From JACCTH01 sp035253825 (lineage in GTDB: Bacteria > Actinomycetota > Acidimicrobiia > Spongiisociales > ZC4RG35), in the NCBI GenBank assembly GCA_035253825.1, contig DATFBM010000016.1, positions 1 through 6,359 of the forward strand: 6,359 nucleotides of DNA, given 5' to 3'. Shown piece after piece: positions 1 through 6,210 of the stretch. The first letter of the stretch is position 1; each line of letters begins with the position of its first letter. The notes beneath the pieces are model-generated. The model was not told the DNA's origin. It ran no database searches and was given only the letters and a program-made list of their open reading frames with translations. The position numbers and the translations under genes are program-made.

Positions 1-731
1 TCCCCGGCGGTGGGGAGCCAGCCCTAACCGTTGACGACCTGGCGGCACCTGGATTCGAAGGACTGACCCTCGGTGTCGGCGAGGGAGAGGTCGTCGCTTT
101 AGTGGGCCTTCAGGATGCCGGCCAAAGTTGGGCGGTACGAACCTTGGCCGGTTTAAATCCTCCGATCCGCGGTTCGGTCCGATTAGGGAAAGAACAAGTA
201 GACCTGTCGACGCCGGCATCAGCGGTCGCCAAGGGAATGACTCTGGTCCCCGCCGAACGACGCACATGGGGGGTTGTCGGGAGTATGACGGTCCGGGAAA
301 ATGTAGTCATCTCCCCCCGCGCCCGGGCGCGGCGCTGGGGCTTTCGGTTGCGAAGGCTCGAGCAGCGCACTTCCGACTCATACGTCGCGCGACTTCGGGT
401 CAAGGCGAGGAGGCCGCAGCTGGTGGCCACGCTCAGCGGAGGTAATCAACAGAAGGTTGCGGTGGCCCGCGCACTGGAAACCCGACCCCTGGTCCTGCTG
501 CTGGACGAACCCACCCAGGGCATCGACGCCGCCACCAAAGGCGAGGTTCTTCGCCTCATCAGGTCGGAGGCTCGTACCAACGCCGCGTCCGTCGTGGCCT
601 CAACCTCACAGCTGGATGAGGTCCCGGGGTGGGCGGATCGAGCAATTGTGTTTCGACTCGGTCAGGTGGTAGCTCACCTCGATGGCAACGAGATCACGGA
701 GGCGGCGTTGCTCAAACACTCCTTGAGCTGA
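1..731 (+). CDS. Sugar/nucleoside-type ABC importer ATP-binding protein, C-terminal half (5' end outside window)
   Basis: The frame is open to the left edge (first full codon at base 3), so only the last 242 residues are present. They make up the second nucleotide-binding domain of a two-domain RbsA/MglA/XylG-type importer ATPase, a cytoplasmic protein that powers uptake through a paired permease. Visible in order (residue 1 = codon at base 3): a degenerate Walker A, GLQDAGQS at 35-42, with Gln in place of the ATP-binding Lys; the signature LSGGNQQ at 144-150; Walker B VLLLDEP at 164-170 with Asp168 and Glu169; and an H-loop region (STSQLDEV) with no His. In this family the second domain is usually degenerate at Walker A and the H-loop, so these changes do not imply a pseudogene. 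The gene is followed 13 bases later by an adenine-deaminase-family gene. From this I infer that the cargo is a purine or nucleoside rather than a sugar, but permease and binding-protein genes are not in view. Confidence 0.9.
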   Translation, partial: PGGGEPALTVDDLAAPGFEGLTLGVGEGEVVALVGLQDAGQSWAVRTLAGLNPPIRGSVRLGKEQVDLSTPASAVAKGMTLVPAERRTWGVVGSMTVRENVVISPRARARRWGFRLRRLEQRTSDSYVARLRVKARRPQLVATLSGGNQQKVAVARALETRPLVLLLDEPTQGIDAATKGEVLRLIRSEARTNAASVVASTSQLDEVPGWADRAIVFRLGQVVAHLDGNEITEAALLKHSLS

Positions 732-733
732 AC

Positions 734-739
734 AGGAGG
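734..739 (+). promoter_or_regulatory. Strong Shine-Dalgarno sequence of the deaminase-family gene
   Basis: A full AGGAGG lies five bases before the ATG at 745 and just after the TGA of the ABC ATPase gene (729-731). It fixes the start of the downstream gene. The short gap leaves no room for a separate terminator and promoter, which supports one transcript for both genes. Confidence 0.85.
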
Positions 740-744
740 AACGG

Positions 745-2520
745 ATGGACGAGGCATCGGAGCGTATTCGAGCGGCTGCCGTGGTGGCGGGGGAGGAGCC
801 CGCCAGTCTTGTGCTCAAGGGCGGAAGCATTGTTGAACTTCACACCGGTCGCCTCGACCCGGGCGACATCGCTTTAGCCGGCCGTCGCATTGCCGCTGTC
901 GGCTCGGCTGAGGGCACGATTGGGCCCGACACCGAGATCGTCGATTGCTCGGGCATGATCCTGGTCCCCGGCTTCGTGGATCCTCATATCCACATGGGCG
1001 GCTCTCAGCTCTCCATCGAACGGCTGGCAGAGGTCCTGGTCCCCCGAGGTACAGCAGCTATTTGTACCGATTTCTACGAGGCCGCCACCATCGCCGGGAT
1101 TGCCGCTCTCGAGGAGTTGCTTCGCCGCTCGGACGGAACCGGGCTCCACATTTTGCTCTCTCCCTTTCATGCCACCGCCCTGGGACTCGGCGCCTTCGGC
1201 AACCTCGGTAGGGTGAGCCTCGAGGAATTGGTTCAGCTGGCATACCACGAGCGGGCCATCGCCATCCGGGAGTGGAACTACGGGGCCAGCAAGATTCCCT
1301 TCGATGAGATCGAGGCCTTCTACAGGACAGCCATCGAGCGCGGATTGGCGGTGGAGGGTCATCTCGAGGGTCTCAAGGGCACCCAGCTGCAGGCCTCCGT
1401 CGCCTTGGGGGTTATGACGGACCATGAGACCGGAGTAGCGGCCGACGCCATGGAGATGGTGAAGCTGGGCGTGACAGTTCAGATCCGTGAAGGCTCTGGT
1501 GCTCGCGATCTCACCCAGGTGGTCAAGGCTATTACCGAGCACGGCCTCGACCCACGTGCCTTTAGCCTTGCCACCGACGAGCAAGAGCTTCATTCGCTTG
1601 CCCGTGTGGGACACATGGACTACAAGCTCAAACTCGCCGTCGCCCACGGAGTCGCACCTATCGACGCCATCCGCATGGCCAGCCTCACCGCGGCCCAGTC
1701 GATCGGAGTCGACCGAAATTTCGGGAGCATCTCTCCTGGCAAGGTGGCGTCAATCGCGGCGATCGACGATCTGCGCGACTTCAACGTGCGTCTCATGGTC
1801 AGTGAGGGAAGGGTCTCCGCCCGGGAGGGGGACTACCTGCTGGAGGTCTCGCCCGATCGCTACCCCGATGAGTGGTATGACACCGTCCATGTCTCGGCCA
1901 ATCCTTCGGCCGAGGACTTCCTCTTCGACACCACGCTATCGACGGCCAAAGTGAGGGTGATCGGCATCCACCCGGGATCGTTGATTACCGAGGAGATCGT
2001 CGAAACCGTCACCTTTGAGAATGGTCGGGTGACCCAACCGGCCGACCTCCTCACCATCGCCGTTATCGATCGACACGGGGCCAGCGGCGACAAAGGGCTG
2101 GGCTTGGTGCGGGGATTCGACATGTCGCGAGGTGCGATTGCCACCACCTTCAACCCAGGTCTGATGAACCTCCTCGTCCTTGGTGTGGACGCCGAGTCGA
2201 TGGCCGCCGCAGCTTCGCGGGTGGTTGAACTCAAGGGAGGGATCGTCGCCGCGGTGGACGGCAAGGTGATGGCGGAAGTGGCAACACCTCTATTCGGAAT
2301 TCTGTCTGATCAGCCTTCGGCTCAGGTTGGCGCCGATGCCATTTCGGTGGCTGATGCCATCAGAGACCAGCTTGGCGTCAGCTTCGATGGATTGATCACC
2401 TCGGTGGGATTTGCCGCCTTGGCGGTGATCATTCCGGTCTTGAAGATTTGTGACAAAGGCTTGGTCAGGGTGTTTCGGGATCGGCAGGAAGCGGTCGACT
2501 TTGTCGTCGAAGCTGGCTGA
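745..2520 (+). CDS. Adenine deaminase-family amidohydrolase, divergent (substrate uncertain)
   Basis: This 591-residue protein has the full adenine deaminase (Ade) layout: a small N-terminal beta domain, a metal-dependent amidohydrolase barrel and the Ade-specific C-terminal domain. Ade enzymes convert adenine to hypoxanthine and ammonia at a two-metal centre in the cytoplasm. Metal and catalytic framework residues that can be matched by eye are His81 and His83 (DPHIH), Glu176 (aligned with the Glu of the family's GLGE motif, which I take to bridge the metals), His206 (VEGH), the TDHE block at 225-228, Asp278 (ATDE), the GHMDY block at 289-293, and R443-H444-G445 in the C-terminal domain. Several usual Ade motifs are altered. 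The IESSM that normally follows HxH reads MGGSQ. The family DPHE reads DFYE (Glu112 kept). The C-terminal HDSHN-type motif reads NPGLMN (470-475). A different or broader purine-like substrate is therefore possible. The start is set by the AGGAGG at 734-739. The gene is probably co-transcribed with the upstream ABC ATPase, suggesting uptake plus deamination of the same compound. Confidence 0.85.
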   Translation: MDEASERIRAAAVVAGEEPASLVLKGGSIVELHTGRLDPGDIALAGRRIAAVGSAEGTIGPDTEIVDCSGMILVPGFVDPHIHMGGSQLSIERLAEVLVPRGTAAICTDFYEAATIAGIAALEELLRRSDGTGLHILLSPFHATALGLGAFGNLGRVSLEELVQLAYHERAIAIREWNYGASKIPFDEIEAFYRTAIERGLAVEGHLEGLKGTQLQASVALGVMTDHETGVAADAMEMVKLGVTVQIREGSGARDLTQVVKAITEHGLDPRAFSLATDEQELHSLARVGHMDYKLKLAVAHGVAPIDAIRMASLTAAQSIGVDRNFGSISPGKVASIAAIDDLRDFNVRLMVSEGRVSAREGDYLLEVSPDRYPDEWYDTVHVSANPSAEDFLFDTTLSTAKVRVIGIHPGSLITEEIVETVTFENGRVTQPADLLTIAVIDRHGASGDKGLGLVRGFDMSRGAIATTFNPGLMNLLVLGVDAESMAAAASRVVELKGGIVAAVDGKVMAEVATPLFGILSDQPSAQVGADAISVADAIRDQLGVSFDGLITSVGFAALAVIIPVLKICDKGLVRVFRDRQEAVDFVVEAG

Positions 2521-2545
2521 ATCGCAGCCCAACACTGATTCACCC

Positions 2546-2589
2546 GGAGGTCGGGTAGGTCCTGAGCCAAGTCTGTCCCACCGACCTCC
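2546..2589. terminator. Inverted repeat between convergent genes, possible bidirectional terminator
   Basis: A perfect 9-bp inverted repeat, GGAGGTCGG at 2546-2554 and CCGACCTCC at 2581-2589, encloses a 26-base loop. It lies 26 bases past the deaminase stop and 80 bases past the stop of the convergent minus-strand gene. Neither side has a T tract, so it is not a classical intrinsic terminator. U-tract-less hairpins are common in G+C-rich actinobacteria, so termination is plausible but not shown. I see nothing else in the 2521-2669 gap. Confidence 0.4.
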
Positions 2590-2669
2590 CGCAGTAGCGA
2601 AGTTACATTGAGGTGCCGGGAAGAGCCGGATTGATCCCTGGCATGAGCCTCGTCCCCCCGGTTCCCGAG

Positions 2670-3341
2670 CTAACCGATCAGGGGGAGACGGGGATCTTCG
2701 TGTGGTCCCCGGCCCGAGGCTGCTCGTACCCAGGCCATATCGTCCGCAAGATCGGCGGGTCGGCCTCCCACGGTTCGCCTCGCCAGCAACTCGTCGAGGA
2801 TGGCGGCAGTGGCCTTGACCCCTTCGGGGGTAGCGATGGGTTCTCGACCCAGCGCGTCGGTGAGGTCTAACCCATGCACAACTGCCTCCACGATCCGGCT
2901 GGGCACAAACTCGCCGAGCTCCATGAGGGCGTAATACCCGCTGCCGATGGTCTCGGGCGGGTTGGCCCGCGATTCTTCGATGGTCTTGGTGAACACCTCG
3001 TGCAGGCGTCCGGGCATATCGGCCGGCGTCTTGCCCTCGACCATGGTGAAGGCGTAGTCATACACCACTGGTGCCACCTCCGACCGGGGGAAGATGAAAA
3101 AGCTGGTCCGATCACGCCCGGGCTGACCCTCGGTCCTGCTCTCGATCAGCATCCGCGTCAGCCCGATGGAAATGTCAAAGTGGCCAGCCAACTCGAACGC
3201 CGTCCAGGGCTTTTTGCTCGGATCGAGAGGCACGAGCTTGGTGGGCATCGCCCACTCTTCGGGAGTGAGTCCGGCGAATGTCTCTTGTACTCGATTCAAC
3301 TCGGTCTCGAGAATGTCGATCGACTCTTGGTACGTGTACAT
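2670..3341 (-). CDS. DinB-like / mycothiol-dependent maleylpyruvate isomerase-fold protein
   Basis: From the chosen start the protein has 223 residues and resembles the maleylpyruvate isomerase family of mycothiol-dependent metalloenzymes (DinB-like four-helix bundle plus a short C-terminal domain). The visible metal-site pattern is His54 (in ELAGHFD) and, in one helix, Glu152 and His156 (VEAVVHGLDL, an ExxxH arrangement). This matches the known His52/Glu144/His148 triad of the Corynebacterium glutamicum enzyme in order and spacing. The tail, with D-D-x-A near 200 and GRGPHEDPRLPL near the end, is also typical. Most members have no proven reaction, so I do not assign maleylpyruvate isomerisation; thiol transfer or detoxification is equally possible. 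An ATG ten codons upstream (3371) has no Shine-Dalgarno sequence, whereas the ATG at 3341 has GGAGGA six bases before it. It is soluble and cytoplasmic, with no signal peptide or membrane segment. It lies downstream of the decarboxylase gene on the same strand but 235 bases away, so co-transcription is uncertain. Confidence 0.8.
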   Translation of the reverse strand: MYTYQESIDILETELNRVQETFAGLTPEEWAMPTKLVPLDPSKKPWTAFELAGHFDISIGLTRMLIESRTEGQPGRDRTSFFIFPRSEVAPVVYDYAFTMVEGKTPADMPGRLHEVFTKTIEESRANPPETIGSGYYALMELGEFVPSRIVEAVVHGLDLTDALGREPIATPEGVKATAAILDELLARRTVGGRPADLADDMAWVRAASGRGPHEDPRLPLIG

Positions 3342-3347
3342 GCTGGC

Positions 3348-3353
3348 TCCTCC
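3348..3353 (-). promoter_or_regulatory. Shine-Dalgarno sequence that sets the start of the isomerase-fold gene
   Basis: GGAGGA on the minus strand ends six bases before the ATG at 3341. No comparable site precedes the in-frame ATG at 3371, so the shorter 223-residue product is preferred. Confidence 0.8.
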
Positions 3354-3504
3354 GTTGAGATCGCTTGACATCGTACGGAGCAGACGCCTTCCTGGGCGAT
3401 GAAGCAGCCACTGGAATGCTACGAGAGAGTTTGCGGTTTGAGCAGGCGCCCCACCGGGGAGTTGGGTTTGTCTCGCCCAGACGTCACCGCGTGGAAGCCT
3501 GTCA

Positions 3505-3520
3505 CCCCGACGCTCCGGGG
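3505..3520. terminator. Small G/C hairpin downstream of the decarboxylase gene
   Basis: CCCCG at 3505-3509 pairs with CGGGG at 3516-3520 around a six-base loop. This is about 57 bases past the decarboxylase stop in the direction of its transcription. The stem is only 5 bp and no T tract follows, so a termination role is a guess. I see no coding signal in the rest of the 3342-3576 gap. Confidence 0.22.
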
Positions 3521-3576
3521 ATGTTGCCTAGTGATCACCTGCCAGGAGCGCAATCCAGCCCGGTCCCTACCGCGGC

Positions 3577-4968
3577 CTAGGCGCGAAGGGCAGCAGCCCG
3601 CGCCACGTTGACAGCGCTGACACAGCTATCGATGTCGTCTTCGGTGGTCGACCAGTTTGACACCGAGACCCGGAGCAGCCGCTGGCCTCGCCAAGTAGTG
3701 GCACCCAACCAGCACAGGCCTTCCTGCTGGATCCGTCTCTCTACCGCGTTGGTGAGCTCAGTGTCCCCGACTCGAACCAGGACCTGGTTGAGAACCACTT
3801 CGTTGACCACTTTGACACCGTCGATGTGGTCGAGTCCTGAGGCCAGTCGGCGAGCAAGCCGGCAGCAGCGATCAACCATGTCGGCGATGCCGGCCCGTCC
3901 AAGGGAGCGGATGGCAGCCCAAGTGGCAAAACCCCTCGCCCGGCGGGACGACTCCAGCACGAAGTCACCTCCTCCGAACTTCCGCCCCGCCACTTGTCCC
4001 GTCAGGTAAGAGGCCGTGTAAGCCATGGCCGTGGCATGGACGTCCGGGTGAGCACAAAACGCATAACCGGAGTCATAGGGAACGTTGAGCCACTTGTGAC
4101 CATCGCATCCCCAGGAGTCGGCCAGCTGGATCCCCTCCACCAGATGGGCGGTTTGAGGACTCGCTCCCGCCCACAACCCGAAGGCGCCGTCGACGTGGTG
4201 CCAGGCTCCAATCTCGCGGGCTGCCGCCGCCACGGCCTCGAGATCATCGAACGCTCCGGTGTTTACGTTCCCCGCCTGTGAGCAAACAATGGTCGGCCCC
4301 TTTGGCAGGCCGGCGAGTCTCGCCTGCAGAGCCTCCGTGTCCATCGCCCCGTCGGCTCGAGCGGGAACCTCGACCAGGGAACTCTCACCCAAACCGAGCA
4401 AGCGCAGGGCGCGATCGATCGTGGCATGTCTCTCGGCCCCTGCCACCACCCGAATCGGGGGCGCGCCAATGAGCCCGTCGCGTCCGACATCCCACCCGTA
4501 GTCATGAAGCACCCGCCACCTGCCCGCAGCCAGACCCACCGTGTTGGCGGCCTGGGCTCCTGTCACGAAGCCAACCGAGGCCGGTTGGGGGATATGGAGC
4601 AACTCTTTCAGCCAGGCACCGGCCGCGTCCTCGAAGGCCAGGGCGGCGGGCGAGGTGGCCTCGTTGAAAGCGACCTGGTCCCATCCTGTCGTGAGAAGGT
4701 CCGCGACCAGGGCGGCGTCCAAGGAACCACCCACCACAAATCCGAAGTAGCGAGGACCCGCAGAAGACATGAGCCCGGGCTCCGCCGCCGCGACCAGCTG
4801 ATCGATAACCGCATCCACTGGCAACCCCTGCTCGGGTACCTCCGCCTCGATGGTCGGCAGCACTTGTTTTCGACTCTTCACCGGTGTCACCCGCAGTCCA
4901 GGAAGCGACTCCCGGTAGTCGGCGATCAGGTCGGCGGTCTTGTGCAAGCTTTGCCTAAGCGTCTCCAT
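3577..4968 (-). CDS. Group II PLP-dependent decarboxylase (aromatic-L-amino-acid decarboxylase type)
   Basis: This 463-residue protein (from the ATG at 4968) is a fold-type I, pyridoxal-phosphate enzyme of the family that contains aromatic-amino-acid, glutamate, histidine and tyrosine decarboxylases. It releases CO2 from an L-amino acid to give the amine, in the cytoplasm. Visible in order: SPAALAFE near 106-113, VTGAQAAN at 135-142 (phosphate region), His181 (AERHATI, ring-stacking His), GNVNTGAFDD, Asp260 (HHVDGAFG, binds the pyridine nitrogen), Lys292 (DGHKWLNVPYDSG, Schiff-base Lys) and Tyr321 (ASYLTG). These correspond to His192, Asp271, Lys303 and Tyr332 of animal DOPA decarboxylase. 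Because the loop Tyr is present, decarboxylation is more likely than the Tyr-to-Phe aldehyde synthase activity. The substrate cannot be read from sequence. The frame extends to a GTG at 5004, but neither start has a convincing Shine-Dalgarno sequence. The ATG at 4968 is preferred because the N terminus (METLRQ...ADLIADYRE) then lines up with that of DOPA decarboxylase. Confidence 0.9.
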   Translation of the reverse strand: METLRQSLHKTADLIADYRESLPGLRVTPVKSRKQVLPTIEAEVPEQGLPVDAVIDQLVAAAEPGLMSSAGPRYFGFVVGGSLDAALVADLLTTGWDQVAFNEATSPAALAFEDAAGAWLKELLHIPQPASVGFVTGAQAANTVGLAAGRWRVLHDYGWDVGRDGLIGAPPIRVVAGAERHATIDRALRLLGLGESSLVEVPARADGAMDTEALQARLAGLPKGPTIVCSQAGNVNTGAFDDLEAVAAAAREIGAWHHVDGAFGLWAGASPQTAHLVEGIQLADSWGCDGHKWLNVPYDSGYAFCAHPDVHATAMAYTASYLTGQVAGRKFGGGDFVLESSRRARGFATWAAIRSLGRAGIADMVDRCCRLARRLASGLDHIDGVKVVNEVVLNQVLVRVGDTELTNAVERRIQQEGLCWLGATTWRGQRLLRVSVSNWSTTEDDIDSCVSAVNVARAAALRA

Positions 4969-5126
4969 CTCTTGAAGGTACCGCCCTACCAGGACCCTGA
5001 TCACCGACTGTCAGCTACGGCCCTCCGCCCAACCCCTCTGGAGAGAGGCTCGCAGGACATCCAGACCACGGTGTACTGCGATCTTGAATGGAACCGGCGC
5101 CACTCGTCCGCGCCCCCGTGCCTGTC

Positions 5127-5142
5127 TGGCGCAAGTTCGCCA
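5127..5142. repeat. Short perfect hairpin upstream of the RHH gene
   Basis: TGGCG at 5127-5131 and CGCCA at 5138-5142 form a perfect 5-bp inverted repeat with a six-base spacer. It lies between the divergent decarboxylase and RHH genes, 45 bases before the RHH start. It could be a protein-binding site in the shared promoter region, but an arm this short can occur by chance. A similar small hairpin, CCTCT/AGAGG, is at 5035-5048. Confidence 0.25.
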
Positions 5143-5174
5143 AAGTCGGACCTGGGAATTGGGTCTCTATCGCA

Positions 5175-5180
5175 TACATT
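5175..5180 (+). promoter_or_regulatory. Candidate leaderless -10 box (TACATT) for the RHH gene
   Basis: TACATT fits the actinobacterial TAnnnT -10 pattern and ends six bases before the ATG at 5187, so the transcript would begin at or next to the A of the start codon. No Shine-Dalgarno sequence precedes this ATG, which agrees with leaderless expression. No good -35 hexamer is visible 16-18 bases upstream. Confidence 0.4.
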
Positions 5181-5186
5181 GACCAA

Positions 5187-5390
5187 ATGACTATCCGCCA
5201 ACCTGACGACCCCCAGGTGATCCGCCGTATCGAGGTCTCTCTTCCACCCCGCCTACTCAACGAGCTTGACGCTGCCACCAGGGGGCGAAAGGTTCACATC
5301 AGCCGATCTCGGGTCATTGCGGTCGCCATCCGACGCTTTCTTGACCAGGGCGGAGCGGACGAACTACCTGTTTATCCCGACTGGCCCTGA
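5187..5390 (+). CDS. Small ribbon-helix-helix (CopG/Arc-type) DNA-binding protein, apparently without a toxin partner
   Basis: A 67-residue basic protein. Residues 12-18 (IRRIEVS) look like the DNA-contacting beta strand, 19-30 (LPPRLLNELDAA) like helix 1, and 38-52 (ISRSRVIAVAIRRFL) like helix 2 of a ribbon-helix-helix fold. Such proteins bind operator DNA as dimers and often act as antitoxins or autorepressors. The acidic, aromatic tail (DELPVYPDWP) could be a partner-binding segment, as in antitoxins. The frame stays open upstream to 5088, but the RHH domain begins properly with the ATG at 5187, which also has a -10-like TACATT at leaderless distance. No toxin gene follows on this strand: the 5391-5575 stretch carries no recognisable PIN, RelE or MazF sequence. 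It may be an orphan antitoxin or a stand-alone regulator, perhaps of the divergent decarboxylase gene. The fold call is fairly sure; the role is not. Confidence 0.6.
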   Translation: MTIRQPDDPQVIRRIEVSLPPRLLNELDAATRGRKVHISRSRVIAVAIRRFLDQGGADELPVYPDWP

Positions 5391-5489
5391 ACCCGCCCCC
5401 TGGGCATGTCGCCTTCGCTTCTCGTGAAAAGGATCATGCCAGTAGTTCACGGCTCCGAGGCAGCGATCTCCTTAGTGCCAGCCGTTCTT

Positions 5490-5512
5490 GGTCATCGGTC
5501 GACCGTACGACC
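5490..5512. terminator. Imperfect palindrome between convergent RHH and VapC genes
   Basis: A perfect 10-bp palindrome CGGTCGACCG (5496-5505) is flanked by GGTC (5490-5493) and GACC (5509-5512), which extend the stem past one bulge and one mismatch. It lies about 65-100 bases from each of the two convergent stops, in a gap (5391-5575) that otherwise holds nothing I can identify. There is no T tract. It could be a bidirectional terminator or a binding site. Confidence 0.3.
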
Positions 5513-5575
5513 ACTGCCACGGAGGACTTCTTCGATTCCGCCAATCCTGACATTGGTCATTGCTGAGACGCGGCC

Positions 5576-5953
5576 TTAGTAAGCGGACCGAAGGCCGGGA
5601 AACATCGGAAAATGCCGCACGTTCGTTGTCAGAAGCTCGGCATCAAGGAGAATAGCCGTGGCGGCGATGAGATAATCCGCATCATCGATCGCTCCATGTG
5701 ACTTTCGATGAGCTCGTGCCAACCCGCTGGCGGCACGAGCCACTGACTCATCGACTGGGATCCATGTAATAGCCTGGAAGAATCGCTCGAGCATCTCCAC
5801 CTCCGAGGTCCGAACGCCGGCGAGGAGCTCGAAGCGGACGATTTCGCTGGCCGCGACCGCTCCCTCACTCTCGATCAGATGAGAGAGAAGTTCGGTAGCA
5901 GCCCGACTTCCTCGCAAGTGGTCGATCGCGACCGTGGTATCGATTGCCTTCAC
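5576..5953 (-). CDS. vapC: VapC-type PIN-domain ribonuclease toxin
   Basis: A 125-residue PIN-domain protein, the usual VapC length. VapC toxins are Mg2+-dependent RNases that cut tRNA, rRNA or mRNA when freed from their antitoxin. The acidic site is intact: Asp5 in the N-terminal strand (MKAIDTTVAIDHL), Glu42 (FELLAGVR), the Asp-rich block at 90-93 with Asp93 directly before YLIAATA, and Asn111 in the TNVRHF motif that ends the core. An active enzyme is therefore expected. The start is a GTG at 5953 that overlaps the antitoxin stop as GTGA, giving translational coupling, so that little toxin is made without antitoxin. There is no strong Shine-Dalgarno sequence of its own. The RNA target cannot be predicted from the sequence. 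Confidence 0.92.
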   Translation of the reverse strand: MKAIDTTVAIDHLRGSRAATELLSHLIESEGAVAASEIVRFELLAGVRTSEVEMLERFFQAITWIPVDESVARAASGLARAHRKSHGAIDDADYLIAATAILLDAELLTTNVRHFPMFPGLRSAY

Positions 5954-6210
5954 TTCAGCCCGAGCTGTTCCAACCTCTTCTGTAAATCTCCACGCGTCAT
6001 GTCGACATATTCGGCTCCGGTGAAGCGCCGTCCCCGCCAGGAGCCTGCGCTTTCTGCCAGGGCTCGCACCTTCTCCGCCGAAGTGCTTTCGCCGTAACTG
6101 CCGTGGATCGCGCGCCGAATCAGCTCCGATCTCGACGCGCCTGTCACCTCCATTGCCCGGTCGAGTAGGTCAATCTCCGCTTTAGTCAGATACACCTGCG
6201 TTCTCGCCAT
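5950..6210 (-). CDS. vapB: VapB-type ribbon-helix-helix antitoxin
   Basis: An 86-residue antitoxin gene placed first in the operon, as usual. Residues 1-8 (MARTQVYL) form the DNA-binding strand, 9-23 (TKAEIDLLDRAMEVT) helix 1 and 25-38 (ASRSELIRRAIHGS) helix 2 of a ribbon-helix-helix domain, which would dimerise and bind its own promoter. The C-terminal half, including WRGRRFTGAEYVD and then a charged helix, should wrap around and block the VapC active site. The frame also has an ATG at 6228 and remains open upstream to the window edge, but the ATG at 6210 is the right start: the fold begins there with the family-typical MARTQVYL, and a perfect TATAAT lies just upstream, so a start at 6228 would be untranscribed from that promoter. 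The stop overlaps the toxin GTG by four bases. Confidence 0.9.
   Translation of the reverse strand: MARTQVYLTKAEIDLLDRAMEVTGASRSELIRRAIHGSYGESTSAEKVRALAESAGSWRGRRFTGAEYVDMTRGDLQKRLEQLGLK

Noticed and set aside
874..1647. A long minus-strand open frame (257 codons) opposite the deaminase gene.
   Set aside because: It is antisense to a clearly homologous coding region; its translation shows no domain and reflects the codon bias of the G+C-rich sense strand.
63..3135. The 12-mer CTGACCCTCGGT occurs both near base 63 and near base 3123.
   Set aside because: Both copies lie inside unrelated coding sequences in different contexts with no extended similarity, so chance is sufficient.
3365..3370. 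A perfect TTGACA on the + strand as a -35 box.
   Set aside because: No -10 hexamer lies 16-18 bases downstream and there is no + strand gene to serve; it overlaps the leader of the minus-strand isomerase-fold gene.
3342..3371. A ten-codon N-terminal extension of the isomerase-fold protein (ATG at 3371).
   Set aside because: No Shine-Dalgarno sequence precedes it, while a clear GGAGGA sits six bases before the internal ATG at 3341, and the extension would read through that ribosome binding site.
5088..5186. A longer version of the RHH protein starting at the ATG at 5088.
   Set aside because: The extra 33 residues lie outside the RHH fold and contain no recognisable domain, and the ATG at 5187 has its own -10-like box at leaderless distance.
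5520..5560. TTCGATTCC at 5531-5539 resembles the T-loop of a tRNA.
   Set aside because: The flanking five-base arms do not pair, and no anticodon arm, D arm or acceptor stem could be built around it.
5436..5579. A 47-codon + strand frame (ATG at 5436) after the RHH gene, in the same frame, that could be a toxin remnant.
   Set aside because: It has no PIN, RelE, MazF or other toxin motif, it is Pro/Arg/Ser-rich in a way typical of chance frames in G+C-rich DNA, its AGGA lies only two bases before the ATG, and it runs into the vapC stop.
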